Shown piece by piece: positions 18,697-27,295 of a DNA stretch of 64,000 nt. Position 1 is the first letter of the stretch. Each line of letters starts with the position of its first letter. The notes below the pieces were generated by a model, which saw only the letters and a list, made by a program, of their open reading frames with translations, made no database searches and was not told where the DNA came from. This DNA is from Butyricimonas synergistica DSM 23225 (GTDB lineage Bacteria > Bacteroidota > Bacteroidia > Bacteroidales > Marinifilaceae), in the NCBI RefSeq assembly GCF_000379665.1, contig NZ_KB903360.1, positions 684,175 to 748,174 of the forward strand, given 5' to 3'. The position numbers and the translations under genes were made by a program.

Positions 18697-19443
18697 ATGG
18701 ATATGAAATATATACGCCTTATAATAACATCTTTTGTTGTATGTATTTTTTCGTCTTGTCAAGATGTTTTTGATATGCACGAAGGAGATGAGGAGATTTT
18801 AGAATCTGCTTTATATCGTCCTTATGATCCCCCTGCTTATATAAAAGAATATTTTTCAAGGATTTTTGATTCTTCTGAATCAAAAACAGGAGAATATTAT
18901 AAATTTTTGGAAGTGGCATCATTCATGTACGAGGACCAGTTGGGACATGAATTATTGGAATTTTTAATAGAAAATGGTGTTATAATTACATTTAAAATAG
19001 ATCCGTATTTGAGCGGAATGGCTATGTTTGACACTAGTAATTGGACGATAACTTTTCGGGATATAGCTTCAATAACACAAGAATCTGTTGAGGAGGAAAT
19101 TTTACATGCAGTACAATTGGTTTTGTGTGGTGCAAGTACGATGTCAAGGTCTTCCAAAAATATTGAATTTGAAGTAAAAGTGTTTAGAGATCTTTGGGAG
19201 GCTGTTAAAATGAATTGTATACCTAGTTCTTATTTTGGGATATCAGGATTGGAAAGAGAAGGGTATGAAGATGAATATAAAATATTTATTGCTTGTTTGT
19301 ATAACTGGGGCTGGGGAGATTTTTTTAACGATAAATTTAAGGAATTGTCAGAAGAATGGAAGGGAGAAACATTACAATATAATAAGTATTTTTCCCCTTA
19401 TTTGATATCAACGTTTTGGCCATTAAAAGAAAGTGAAATATGA
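18697..19443 (+). CDS. lipoprotein of unknown function
   Basis: 248 residues with signal peptide and lipobox IFSSC (near residue 21). No family recognised. The sequence is rich in acidic and aromatic residues. A stretch VEEEILHAVQ follows a predicted strand-like segment WTITFRDIA, an arrangement loosely like metalloprotease-related proteins, but there is no HExxH motif so I make no functional claim. It is 12 bp after the TlpA-like gene and overlaps the next gene by 4 bp (ATGA), so it is in the same operon. Visibly more AT-rich than its neighbours. Confidence 0.7.
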   Translation: MDMKYIRLIITSFVVCIFSSCQDVFDMHEGDEEILESALYRPYDPPAYIKEYFSRIFDSSESKTGEYYKFLEVASFMYEDQLGHELLEFLIENGVIITFKIDPYLSGMAMFDTSNWTITFRDIASITQESVEEEILHAVQLVLCGASTMSRSSKNIEFEVKVFRDLWEAVKMNCIPSSYFGISGLEREGYEDEYKIFIACLYNWGWGDFFNDKFKELSEEWKGETLQYNKYFSPYLISTFWPLKESEI

Positions 19444-19994
19444 AAAAAATATTATTATTGTCCGTGTTTTGTAGTTTGTTCATGTGTTTGCAAGCACAAG
19501 AGTTTAAAAGAATATATTCCAGTTTAACAACTCTTTGCAGAGTAACGAATATGGATGAATTGCTTGATTCCCGAAAAGCGGAGGCGATAAATGATTCCAT
19601 TGGCGAAATGATAGCCAAAGAAATCATTGCGGGGAATCTTCCCGATTCATTAAAAATGAATATCGAGAAAGAAAATTTGAAAGCGCTTGAGAAATTATCA
19701 TTCGAGGAGTATTCGCGGTTATTGAGTTTTTCTTTTATTTTTTATTTAGACCGGGAAGGGAATATCATTACGGTTTCTTTTGTTTATAATAGCCAGACGG
19801 AATATGTTCCTTCTGATGAATTGTTGCGGGAAACTTACAATCGCTTGGTAAAAGTAAAAACGGACATGAATAAGTATGGCATCGTTATGTCGGAAAATTT
19901 TAATTACTGGAGAGTTACCTATAGGCCTTTTTGGCAAATAAGATTTAGAGAAAAAGCGATACAAAAGGAACGAGAGAAAAAATCAAATCACTAG
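19440..19994 (+). CDS. exported protein of unknown function
   Basis: 184 residues. Signal peptide MKKILLLSVFCSLFMCLQAQ with a likely signal peptidase I site after AQ. The rest is charged and helical, with no recognised domain. The ATG overlaps the stop of the preceding lipoprotein gene (ATGA), indicating translational coupling. Three basic residues close the protein (REKKSNH). It sits between two TlpA-like genes, so a periplasmic role linked to the Sus-type locus is possible but unproven. Confidence 0.65.
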   Translation: MKKILLLSVFCSLFMCLQAQEFKRIYSSLTTLCRVTNMDELLDSRKAEAINDSIGEMIAKEIIAGNLPDSLKMNIEKENLKALEKLSFEEYSRLLSFSFIFYLDREGNIITVSFVYNSQTEYVPSDELLRETYNRLVKVKTDMNKYGIVMSENFNYWRVTYRPFWQIRFREKAIQKEREKKSNH

Positions 19995-19997
19995 TTT

Positions 19998-20519
19998 ATG
20001 AAAGCATACCTTTTTTTGTTTTTTTTAGGATGGATTAATGTGATGGGTAAGGAATGTTGTGAATTTATAGACCGTGAATATCTTTGTGAACGGGATTCAG
20101 TAGAATTGAAGGATAACGAAATTTTTATTATACTGACATCTAGTGAAGATACAACTTTAGCAAAAAGAGTGTTTAAAAGAGTCCAAGTCATTCCTAATAA
20201 AAATGGTGAAGTTTATTTTACATTTTATACATTACTTGCGGAAAAAAAAGAATGTGAAATTTCATTTATTCGAATGGATCATTTGAAAAAAAATAGCAGA
20301 ATAAAGAAATTGCATAAAGATTCCCTTGTAGGTGTAGAATTGATAGATTTTGATCAAATGGGAATAATAAAAACGAAAGAGGAAGCTCAAAATCTTATTA
20401 ATAGATTACACGGTAAGTTACTGTGGCTTATTGATCGGAATGAGATGATCCGGGATAGCGTGTTCTTGAAAGAAGTGGGGGTAGGGTTTATGGTAGATGA
20501 ATTTCCGTTAACAAAATAA
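19998..20519 (+). CDS. exported protein of unknown function
   Basis: 173 residues, starting 3 bp after the preceding stop. Hydrophobic N terminus MKAYLFLFFLGWINVMG fits a signal peptide. It has several cysteines just after the signal (KECCEFIDREYLC), which may matter given the neighbouring redox proteins. The centre looks like alternating strands (EVYFTFYTLLAEKKECEISF). No family recognised. The next gene starts 7 bp later. Confidence 0.65.
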   Translation: MKAYLFLFFLGWINVMGKECCEFIDREYLCERDSVELKDNEIFIILTSSEDTTLAKRVFKRVQVIPNKNGEVYFTFYTLLAEKKECEISFIRMDHLKKNSRIKKLHKDSLVGVELIDFDQMGIIKTKEEAQNLINRLHGKLLWLIDRNEMIRDSVFLKEVGVGFMVDEFPLTK

Positions 20520-20526
20520 AGTTTTA

Positions 20527-21621
20527 ATGATGAAAGCATACTTTTTATTTTTAGTTATATTTTTAATTTCTTGGACAGGTTTTGCCCAAGAAGGTTACAG
20601 GGTTGAAGGGCACATCCCGGGGCTTGCCGACGGGGAGCTTTACTTGGTACTCCCGACTACGGAGGGTGTGAGAACTCTCGGAACTACAAATTTGAAAGGT
20701 GGAGCCTTCACTTTCGAGGGAAAAGTGGAGGATGGTTGCGTGGCGTTGCTCAAGACTGCTGACGGGCAAGTGACGATTCCCGTGATGCTGGAAAACACAT
20801 TGATTCAAGTGAAGGCTGTGGAAGGAAAACTTTCCATCACGGGTGGCGAGGCACAGCAATTGTATAACAATTACCTCCAATTGATACAATCCATCGCCGC
20901 GGGACAGGCAAGTTTTCAGACGGAGTTCCAACTTGCCATGCGGATGAAGAACCAGGAGATGATGAAAACCATCCAGAAACAGTGTGACAAATTAGCGGAG
21001 GAAGGACGCCAGCAGGAACTGGCGTGGATTAAAGAACATGGCAATCATTTCGTGGCGTCGTACATCGTGGCATCAGTTATCGACCAGCTCGATTACGAGG
21101 ATTTAAAAGCCCGTTATGATTTGCTCGGATTCCCGGCAAAGGCTACGTTCTACGGGCAACTAGTGATGCTCTCCCTCTCCCAACAGAAGACGGTGGCAAC
21201 CGGGGAGATCGCCCCGGATTTCACGGTGAAACGTTGGGAGGGCGATACAATTTCCCTCCATGGGATCAAGGGCAAGGTGAAACTCCTGCATTTCTGGTCG
21301 TCGGACAACACCGTGTGCCGGGAGAACAACGTGGAGTTGTTGAAACTTTACAATAAATATCACTCGAAAGGGTTCGAGATCTTCAGCGTCTCGCTGGACG
21401 AGAACGAATCGGCGTGGAAGAAGGCTATCGGCGAGGACGGCATGGCGTGGAAACACGGTGCCGACTTGAAAGGCGCCACGGGTTCGGAAGTTGTCCGCCT
21501 CTACTTCGTGAAGAACATCCCCAGCACGTTCCTGCTGGACGAGGAGAACCGTATCGTGGGTAAAAATTTAACGCCTGATGCCTTGAAAAAGGAAATAGCG
21601 GTGATGTTGAAAAAGAAATAA
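20527..21621 (+). CDS. TlpA/DUF4369-like protein with degenerate active site
   Basis: Close paralogue of the protein at 17593 (364 residues): same signal peptide, DUF4369-like domain (GYRVEGHIPGLADGELYLV), linker HGNHFVASYI and thioredoxin-like end NIPSTFLLDEENRIVGKN. The CxxC motif is broken. Where the paralogue has WASWCKPC this one has WSSDNTVC, so the nucleophilic first cysteine is Asn261 and only Cys264 remains. It cannot act as a normal disulfide reductase; a binding, chaperone or regulatory role is more likely. It is the last gene of the locus before a terminator. Confidence 0.85.
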   Translation: MMKAYFLFLVIFLISWTGFAQEGYRVEGHIPGLADGELYLVLPTTEGVRTLGTTNLKGGAFTFEGKVEDGCVALLKTADGQVTIPVMLENTLIQVKAVEGKLSITGGEAQQLYNNYLQLIQSIAAGQASFQTEFQLAMRMKNQEMMKTIQKQCDKLAEEGRQQELAWIKEHGNHFVASYIVASVIDQLDYEDLKARYDLLGFPAKATFYGQLVMLSLSQQKTVATGEIAPDFTVKRWEGDTISLHGIKGKVKLLHFWSSDNTVCRENNVELLKLYNKYHSKGFEIFSVSLDENESAWKKAIGEDGMAWKHGADLKGATGSEVVRLYFVKNIPSTFLLDEENRIVGKNLTPDALKKEIAVMLKKK

Positions 21622-21667
21622 CCGGGGCGGAAGTTTTTCTTTTTTATTTAGTGTGCACGTGGAGGTG

Positions 21668-21704
21668 GAGAGAGGCTAAATACTTGGCTTCTCTCTTCTT
21701 TTTT
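21668..21704 (+). terminator. terminator of the Sus-type operon
   Basis: Nine-pair stem GAGAGAGGC/GCTTCTCTC (one G-U pair), loop of 10 nt, then TTCTTTTTT. It lies 47 bp after the last gene of the operon. Confidence 0.75.
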
Positions 21705-21910
21705 ATCTGAACCCTAATTATATTACTAGAAATTGTTTACGCCCGTCGGTGAATATTTCATGAGGCATAATTTAATTGCCAATGAAAACAGATTTATCGG
21801 GTGTAACAGCACCTTTGAGCGTGTCACCGCTGGTGGCAGACGGCTTGTTTATTCGCCAGGACGAGTATTTAGATTTATGATAGGGAGGATTCCCGGTGTA
21901 GTTAGGGAAC

Positions 21911-21964
21911 AAAGTCCTTTTAAACTCCTTTCAAAGTCGTTTCAAAGACCTTCGGGAAGGTTTT
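21911..21964 (+). repeat. four tandem 11-bp repeats followed by a hairpin
   Basis: Units AAAGTCCTTTT, AAACTCCTTTC, AAAGTCGTTTC and AAAGACCTTCG follow each other at exactly 11 bp. The last unit runs into a short hairpin ACCTT-CGGG-AAGGT followed by TTTTT. The array sits 287 bp upstream of the ECF sigma gene in a 619-bp gap with no convincing gene (an 81-codon frame at 21733-21978 looks non-coding). The period of one helical turn suggests a protein-binding array; a regulatory role is inferred. Confidence 0.6.
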
Positions 21965-22206
21965 TGAAAAGAGAGTGATAGGAAAGGAAAACGAGAGAGA
22001 GAGATTATTAGTTGTTTTTTCATACCTTTATCATTTCGGATCACGGTTGGTAGATGTTTATAATCCTTTTAGTTTGCTCAACGTTTTTTTCCATGTTCAT
22101 TCAGGATTACTGGTTCCGTAGTGGCACGCCGTCTTGTTTGATTCGTTTGTTGACCTAGTTCTTGAGCAGTATTTATTTTGAAACATTTTTCTTTATGATT
22201 TTTTTA

Positions 22207-22214
22207 TAACTTTG
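22207..22214 (+). promoter_or_regulatory. -7 box of the ECF sigma gene
   Basis: TAACTTTG is a full match to TAnnTTTG and lies 26 bp before the chosen ATG. The surrounding sequence is AT-rich; a -33 TTG is not at ideal spacing. It indicates the sigma gene has its own housekeeping-type promoter. Confidence 0.6.
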
Positions 22215-22240
22215 AGGAGAAAAATATTAAAGTGTCGTGT

Positions 22241-22780
22241 ATGGAGTTTCGTCGGAATGATGATGAACTTGTGGTTTTGCTAGCACGTTTTAATCGACGT
22301 GATATGTCGGCTTTTGCGTCCGTGTATATAGAATATTTCATGGAACTTCATGTTTACGCGAGGCGTCTTTATGCGGGTACTTCGGTAGAACCGGAAGATG
22401 TGGTGCAGGATGTGTTTTGTAATCTTTGGGAGCGGGCGGATATTACGTTTGACAGTTTCTTGAAAATCAAGGCGTTTTTGTTTGTTGCGCTCAAAAACGG
22501 ATTCAAGAATTATATCAGCCATCTTGATGTGGAACGGAGGTACAAAAATGTAGTAGAATTGGATGGCGGTTTTTCGGAAGATGTAGTGGAAAGTGAGCTG
22601 GGAGCTTTTCTGTTGGAATATGTCGAGCGAATGCCTGATCCCGGGGGGAAGGTGATGCGGCTCTATTTAAACGGGTACGAAGCAGAAGAGATTGCCGATA
22701 GGTTGCGTATGAGTATTCGCACCGTGTATAACACGAAATCTCGGGCTATCGGAATGTTAAAAAGATGGTTGAAAAAATAG
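22241..22780 (+). CDS. ECF-type RNA polymerase sigma factor
   Basis: About 179 residues. Sigma region 2 is seen as SAFASVYIEYFMELHVYARR and EPEDVVQDVFCNLWE. Region 4 is a helix-turn-helix, NGYEAEEIADRLRMSIRTVYNTKSRAIGMLKRWL. ATG 22241 is chosen; a GTG at 22232 would add three residues and is closer to an AGGAG at 22215, so the start is uncertain. In most Sus-type loci such a sigma gene precedes the FecR gene. Here it is 13 kb downstream of the only FecR gene, on the same strand, with its own promoter and a strong terminator. Confidence 0.9.
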   Translation: MEFRRNDDELVVLLARFNRRDMSAFASVYIEYFMELHVYARRLYAGTSVEPEDVVQDVFCNLWERADITFDSFLKIKAFLFVALKNGFKNYISHLDVERRYKNVVELDGGFSEDVVESELGAFLLEYVERMPDPGGKVMRLYLNGYEAEEIADRLRMSIRTVYNTKSRAIGMLKRWLKK

Positions 22781-22820
22781 GAGCTGTGTCGCAACACAGC
22801 TCCCATTTTCTTTAATCCAG
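22780..22820. terminator. bidirectional terminator between sigma gene and lepA
   Basis: Perfect 10-bp stem GGAGCTGTGT/ACACAGCTCC (22780-22803), loop CGCA. It is followed by TTTTCTTT on the plus strand and TATTTTTTC on the minus strand, so it can serve both convergent genes. Confidence 0.85.
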
Positions 22821-24599
22821 TTTCAGTACGGCAAGGAATGCTTTCTGCGGAACCTCAACATTACCGATTTGTTTCATTCGCTTCTTACCCTTTTTCTGTT
22901 TTTCCAACAATTTACGTTTACGGGAAATATCACCTCCGTAACATTTTGCCGTCACATCTTTACGAACCGCCTTGATGGTTTCGCGGGAGATGATCTTCGC
23001 CCCGATGGCTGCCTGTATAGCGATGTCGAATTGCTGGCGGGGGATCAGTTCTTTCAATTTCTCGCAAATGCGCTTCCCGAAGGAGTAGGCGTTGTCGAAA
23101 TGGATGAGGGCGGACAAGGCGTCTACCGATTCGCCGTTGAGCAGAATATCCAGTTTCACGAGGTTTGCCCGGCGGTAGCCGATCTGGAAATAGTCGAAAG
23201 AGGCGTACCCTTTCGTGATGCTTTTCAATTTATCGTAAAAGTCGAAAACGATCTCGGCAAGAGGCATCTCGTAATTCAACTCGATCCGGTTTCCTGTCAG
23301 GTAATGTTGTTTTATCAGTACCCCTCGTTTCCCGAGACAGAGTGTCATAATCAGTCCGATATAGTCTGTGGGAGTGATGATTTGCGCCTTGATGTAAGGT
23401 TCCTCGATATAATCCAGCACGGTGGGCGACGGCATATCCGAGGGGTTATGCATCTCGAAAGATTCGCCTTTCGTGGTGTGGGCGATGTACATTACGTTGG
23501 GAACCGTGGTGATGACGTTCATGTCGAACTCGCGGTCGAGGCGTTCCTGCACGATTTCCATGTGCAGCATTCCCAGGAATCCGCAACGGAACCCGAAACC
23601 TAGGGCTGCGGAGGATTCCGGTTCGAAGGTCAACGAGGCATCGTTCAATTGCAATTTCTCAATGGAAGCGCGTAAGTCCTCGTAGTCTTCGGAATCAATG
23701 GGGTAAATTCCGGCAAAGACCATGGGTTTCACCTCTTTGAATCCCTCTATGGCGGCTTCGCATGGACGGCTGATTTGGGTGATGGTATCACCGACCTTCA
23801 CTTCGGAAGAAGTTTTGATTCCCGAGATAATATATCCCACGTCCCCGGTACGCAATTCGTTGCGAGGCTCTTGTTCCAATCGTAGTACCCCGATTTCGTC
23901 GGCATCATACTCTTTGCCCGTGCTGACGAATTTTACTTTATCGCCTTTTTTGAGGCTGCCGTTCATGATGCGGCAATAGGTGATAATTCCCCGGAAAGAG
24001 TTAAATTCCGAGTCAAAGACCAAAGCTTGCAGAGGTGCATCCGGATCACCTGTCGGGGCTGGAATCCGTTCAACCACGGCTTCAAGTATCTTGTCGACCC
24101 CTAAGCCCGTTTTCCCGCTCGCCTCGATGATATCTTCTCGGTCGCAACCGATCAATTCTTCAATTTGGTCTTTTACCTCTTCGGGCATGGCGTTCGGCAT
24201 ATCCATTTTATTGAGGACAGGAATAATCTCCAGGTTATTATCGATAGCCAAGTAAAGGTTCGAGATCGTCTGGGCTTGTATTCCTTGCGTGGCATCCACG
24301 ATCAGAAGGGCTCCCTCGCAGGCGGCGATCGAACGTGAAACCTCGTACGAGAAGTCCACGTGTCCCGGGGTATCAATTAAGTTCAGTACGTATTTTTCGC
24401 CGTTATAATTGTAATCCATCTGTATCGCGTGGCTCTTGATGGTAATCCCCCGCTCCCGTTCCAAGTCCATGTCGTCAAGCACCTGTGCTTGCAGGTCTTT
24501 CCCCACGACGGTACCCGTCGTTTCCAGCAAACGGTCGGCAAGAGTACTCTTGCCGTGGTCAATATGCGCGATAATACAGAAATTCCTAATGTTCTTCAT
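22812..24599 (-). CDS. lepA: elongation factor 4 (ribosome back-translocase)
   Basis: Translational GTPase, 595 residues, normal length. G1 motif AHIDHGKST at about residues 11-19, switch region [10 protein letters not shown]3 DTPGHVDF, G4 NKMDMP and the LepA-specific C-terminal part [20 protein letters not shown]. The start [17 protein letters not shown] is canonical. A TATCTTTG box lies 25 bp upstream. Convergent with the sigma gene. Confidence 0.97.
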   Translation of the reverse strand: MKNIRNFCIIAHIDHGKSTLADRLLETTGTVVGKDLQAQVLDDMDLERERGITIKSHAIQMDYNYNGEKYVLNLIDTPGHVDFSYEVSRSIAACEGALLIVDATQGIQAQTISNLYLAIDNNLEIIPVLNKMDMPNAMPEEVKDQIEELIGCDREDIIEASGKTGLGVDKILEAVVERIPAPTGDPDAPLQALVFDSEFNSFRGIITYCRIMNGSLKKGDKVKFVSTGKEYDADEIGVLRLEQEPRNELRTGDVGYIISGIKTSSEVKVGDTITQISRPCEAAIEGFKEVKPMVFAGIYPIDSEDYEDLRASIEKLQLNDASLTFEPESSAALGFGFRCGFLGMLHMEIVQERLDREFDMNVITTVPNVMYIAHTTKGESFEMHNPSDMPSPTVLDYIEEPYIKAQIITPTDYIGLIMTLCLGKRGVLIKQHYLTGNRIELNYEMPLAEIVFDFYDKLKSITKGYASFDYFQIGYRRANLVKLDILLNGESVDALSALIHFDNAYSFGKRICEKLKELIPRQQFDIAIQAAIGAKIISRETIKAVRKDVTAKCYGGDISRKRKLLEKQKKGKKRMKQIGNVEVPQKAFLAVLKLD

Positions 24600-24623
24600 C
24601 TACGATTTTTTAGATTTAGGATG

Positions 24624-24631
24624 CAAAGATA
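24624..24631 (-). promoter_or_regulatory. -7 box of lepA
   Basis: TATCTTTG on the minus strand, 25 bp upstream of the lepA ATG, matches TAnnTTTG. The -33 element is not clear. Confidence 0.55.
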
Positions 24632-24746
24632 ATGAATTTCCGGTTCAAAATATAATCGGAAATAGCAACTTCGGGATGTTTTGTATTAAAATATAAGGTG
24701 AAGATAAATGAGATGTTGAATAAATTAAGTACACGATGACATAAAG

Positions 24747-24770
24747 AGAGCATCCTGGGCGGGATGCTCT
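24747..24770 (-). terminator. terminator of pstS
   Basis: Nine-pair stem AGAGCATCC/GGATGCTCT with a six-base loop, 34 bp beyond the pstS stop; the tail on the minus strand is CTTTAT, only moderately T-rich. Confidence 0.65.
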
Positions 24771-24803
24771 TTGGTATATGCTTTATCTTGATAAACTCAA
24801 GTC

Positions 24804-25865
24804 CTATTTTAAAATAGGATTCCCGTTATAGGTAACTGACCTCAGTAATGCTTTGGCATTTTTTACGGCTTTGGCGGGAAGCGGGGAGTAATTTACTTTC
24901 GTGGTCAGGGTTTGAGCCTCTGAATCTAACATCCAATTTAAAAGCTTTAGCGTTTCCTCTGCTTGTGCTTGGCTTCTGTCTGCATAGGCTTGTTCCTTGT
25001 ACAGGAGAATCCAGGTAAAACAGCTAATCGGGTATGCATCCGGAGCTGAGGAATTAGTGATCATCGTGCGGGTGTCGGCAGGGATATCTCCTTTGGCGGC
25101 AGCGGAAATGCTTTCCGTGTTCGGGGTAATGAATTTGCCGGCTGCATTTTTCATTTGCGCGAATTGAATTTTCATGGCGAAAGCATACTCGGAACCCACG
25201 TAACCGATGGAACCTTCCGTTTGGCTGATGACTCCGGCAACTCCCGGATTACCTTTGGCTGCCATTCCTACCGACCATTTCAATGATTTTCCAGTTCCCA
25301 TCTTCTCTGCCCATTCCGGGCTTATTTTAGTCATGTAGTCGCTGAACACGAAAGTGGTACCACTACCATCAGAACGATACACGGGACTCATGTCTTTGTC
25401 TGGTAAATTCACGCCGGGATTGATAGCGGCAATGCGACTGTCGTTCCATTTCGTGATTTTGCCCAGGTAAATGTCAGCCACGATTTCTCCTGTTAATTTC
25501 AAGTTATCTACTCCCGGCAGGTTGTAAGCCAGTACCACGGCTCCCATGCAGGTCGGGATGTGAACGACTGCCGCGGGCATTTCGCTCATTTCTTTGTCGG
25601 AAAGATAAGCGTCCGATCCCCCGAAATCCACGATTTTGTCTTTTAAGCTACGGATGCCGCCGCCGCTACCGATACCCCCGTAAGTAATGGAGTTTCCGGT
25701 TTTATCCTGGTAAGTCTTGAAAGCCAAGTTGTAGAATGGGAGCGGGAAGGTTGCCCCGGCACCTGAGATTGATACTTTTTTGGCGGGAACGTTTTCCCCG
25801 TTGTTCGCGTTGCTGCTGAAAATAACAGCCAGCATAAGAATTGTTGTTAGAAATAAGTTTTTCAT
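24804..25865 (-). CDS. pstS: phosphate ABC transporter substrate-binding protein
   Basis: Periplasmic phosphate-binding protein, 353 residues. Signal peptide to about residue 20. Family motifs: ISGAGATFPLPFYN, GGIGSGGGIRSLKDKIVDFGGSDA (phosphate-binding Ser/Asp), YRSDGSGTTFVFSDY and TEGSIGYVGSEYA. It stands alone here; pstC, pstA, pstB and phoU are not in the window. No clear Pho box was identified in the 140 bp upstream. Confidence 0.93.
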   Translation of the reverse strand: MKNLFLTTILMLAVIFSSNANNGENVPAKKVSISGAGATFPLPFYNLAFKTYQDKTGNSITYGGIGSGGGIRSLKDKIVDFGGSDAYLSDKEMSEMPAAVVHIPTCMGAVVLAYNLPGVDNLKLTGEIVADIYLGKITKWNDSRIAAINPGVNLPDKDMSPVYRSDGSGTTFVFSDYMTKISPEWAEKMGTGKSLKWSVGMAAKGNPGVAGVISQTEGSIGYVGSEYAFAMKIQFAQMKNAAGKFITPNTESISAAAKGDIPADTRTMITNSSAPDAYPISCFTWILLYKEQAYADRSQAQAEETLKLLNWMLDSEAQTLTTKVNYSPLPAKAVKNAKALLRSVTYNGNPILK

Positions 25866-26005
25866 TTTCTATTCATTTAAGTAATCTGTTTTTCCTTCTC
25901 TTTTGCAACCGCAAGTTCCGCTGATATTGTGAACCTTTTGTTACAGCATGAAGACTTAATTGTTAAGTTAAGCCCGGGACAGAAAAATGAATAGAATAAC
26001 GTGTT

Positions 26006-27196
26006 TTACTTCGTGCTTTCTTGTGGCAACACGAGGTTTAGAATGACTCCGAGCAAAGCGGCAAGCCCGATTCCCGACATGGAGAAATTTCCCCATTCAA
26101 ATGCAGCACCGCCAATGCCGAAGGTGAGAATCAGGGAAACGATAATCATGTTCCTGGTCTTCGAGAGATCCACTTTATTCTGGATTAGGTTACTCATGCC
26201 CAGAGAGGCGATAGTACCGAAAAGAAGTAGCATGATGCCTCCCAGCACGGAAGCCGGGATAGATTTCAACAGGGCACTTACTTTGCCGAAGATGGAGAAA
26301 ATGATACCTGTCACGGCAGCAATCCGGATGACGGCAGGATTGGTTACTTTCGTTAGCGAAACGGCTCCCGTTACTTCCGAGTAGGTCGTTACCGGGGGAC
26401 CTCCGATGAGTCCGGCAAATACGCAGGCGATACCGTCGCCTAGTAAAGTGCGGTGTAATCCGGGATTTTTAATAAAATCTTTACCGGTGACGCTGTTCAC
26501 GGCGTAGACATCCCCGATATGTTCGATCACGGGAGCGATAGCCACGGGTAGCATATAAATGATTGCCTCCCAGGAAAACTTTGGGGTGACCAATTGCGGC
26601 ATGGCGAACCAGGCGGCTTCTTTTATCGGTTTCGTGTCGATATCGTAAAAGAAGAGTGCCACGAGATACCCCACGATAATCCCGCAGAAAATGGGGATTA
26701 GCTTCAACAGCCCTTTTCCTTTCAAGGATACGACGACCGCGGTGACGAGGGCAACTAGGGCAAGCACCCAATTCTCGCTAGCCATCTTTACCCCGGAACC
26801 AGCCAAAGACAGACCGATCAGGATAATCACCGGACCAATCACGATAGGAGGGAATAGTTTTTTGATAAAATCCGTTCCGCGTAGTTTAACAAGTAGGCTC
26901 ATAATCCCGTAGACGGCGCCGACGGCGACCATTCCCGATAGGGCTCCCGCCATACCGTACAATTCACTGGCTTTGATGATGGGGGCGATGAAGGCAAAAC
27001 TACTGCCAAGGAAGATCGGCACGATACCTTTCGTGGCAAGATGGAATATCAATGTCCCGATTCCTGCCGTGAGGAGAGCGGTAGACGGGTCGAGTCCGAC
27101 AAGCAGGGGAACAAGAACTGTTGAACCGAAGGCTACGAAAAGAAATTGTACGCCGACAACTCCTTTCTGGAAGGTAGAAAGACGATTTGCATCCAT
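26006..27196 (-). CDS. uraA: uracil/xanthine permease (NCS2 family)
   Basis: Proton-coupled nucleobase importer of the inner membrane with about 12-14 helices. Start ATG 27196 (MDANRLSTFQKG, 396 residues). A longer frame to 27295 would run through the promoter region. Family blocks: QFLFVAFGSTVLVPLLVGLDPSTALL, FLGSSFAFIAP, PVAIAPVIEHIGDVYAVNSVTGKDF with the conserved Glu and HIGD, and GLIGGPPVTTYSEVTGA. Uracil is the most likely substrate. Divergent from yicC. A consensus promoter TTTG-N19-TACCTTTG lies just upstream. Confidence 0.9.
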   Translation of the reverse strand: MDANRLSTFQKGVVGVQFLFVAFGSTVLVPLLVGLDPSTALLTAGIGTLIFHLATKGIVPIFLGSSFAFIAPIIKASELYGMAGALSGMVAVGAVYGIMSLLVKLRGTDFIKKLFPPIVIGPVIILIGLSLAGSGVKMASENWVLALVALVTAVVVSLKGKGLLKLIPIFCGIIVGYLVALFFYDIDTKPIKEAAWFAMPQLVTPKFSWEAIIYMLPVAIAPVIEHIGDVYAVNSVTGKDFIKNPGLHRTLLGDGIACVFAGLIGGPPVTTYSEVTGAVSLTKVTNPAVIRIAAVTGIIFSIFGKVSALLKSIPASVLGGIMLLLFGTIASLGMSNLIQNKVDLSKTRNMIIVSLILTFGIGGAAFEWGNFSMSGIGLAALLGVILNLVLPQESTK

Positions 27197-27217
27197 AATG
27201 TTGTGTTTAAAACCCAA

Positions 27218-27248
27218 CAAAGGTAAATATTCGACGGAGGATTTCAAA
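27218..27248 (-). promoter_or_regulatory. uraA promoter
   Basis: TTTG (27245-27248), 19-bp spacer, TACCTTTG (27218-27225) on the minus strand: a full consensus Bacteroidota sigma-A promoter, 21 bp upstream of the ATG at 27196. It settles the choice of start codon. Confidence 0.75.
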
Positions 27249-27256
27249 AAAAGCCT

Positions 27257-27264
27257 TACTTTTG
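27257..27264 (+). promoter_or_regulatory. -7 box of the yicC operon
   Basis: TACTTTTG matches TAnnTTTG, 31 bp before the yicC ATG. No TTTG at the expected upstream distance. Confidence 0.5.
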
Positions 27265-27295
27265 TGGTTAAATGTTTGTATAAAAACAAGAGCAT

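Noticed and set aside
18697-19443. Lipoprotein as a zinc metalloprotease
   Set aside because: EEILHAVQ resembles but does not match HExxH, and no third ligand pattern is evident.
21733-21978. 81-codon open frame upstream of the sigma gene
   Set aside because: No family resemblance, no ribosome-binding site, and its end runs through the 11-bp repeat array.
24804-25865. A complete pst operon
   Set aside because: Only pstS is present; the neighbouring genes are lepA and a nucleobase permease, and no pstC/A/B or phoU is in the window.
27197-27295. Longer N terminus for the uracil permease
   Set aside because: It would include the consensus promoter TTTG-N19-TACCTTTG and run into the divergent yicC start; the family start fits ATG 27196.
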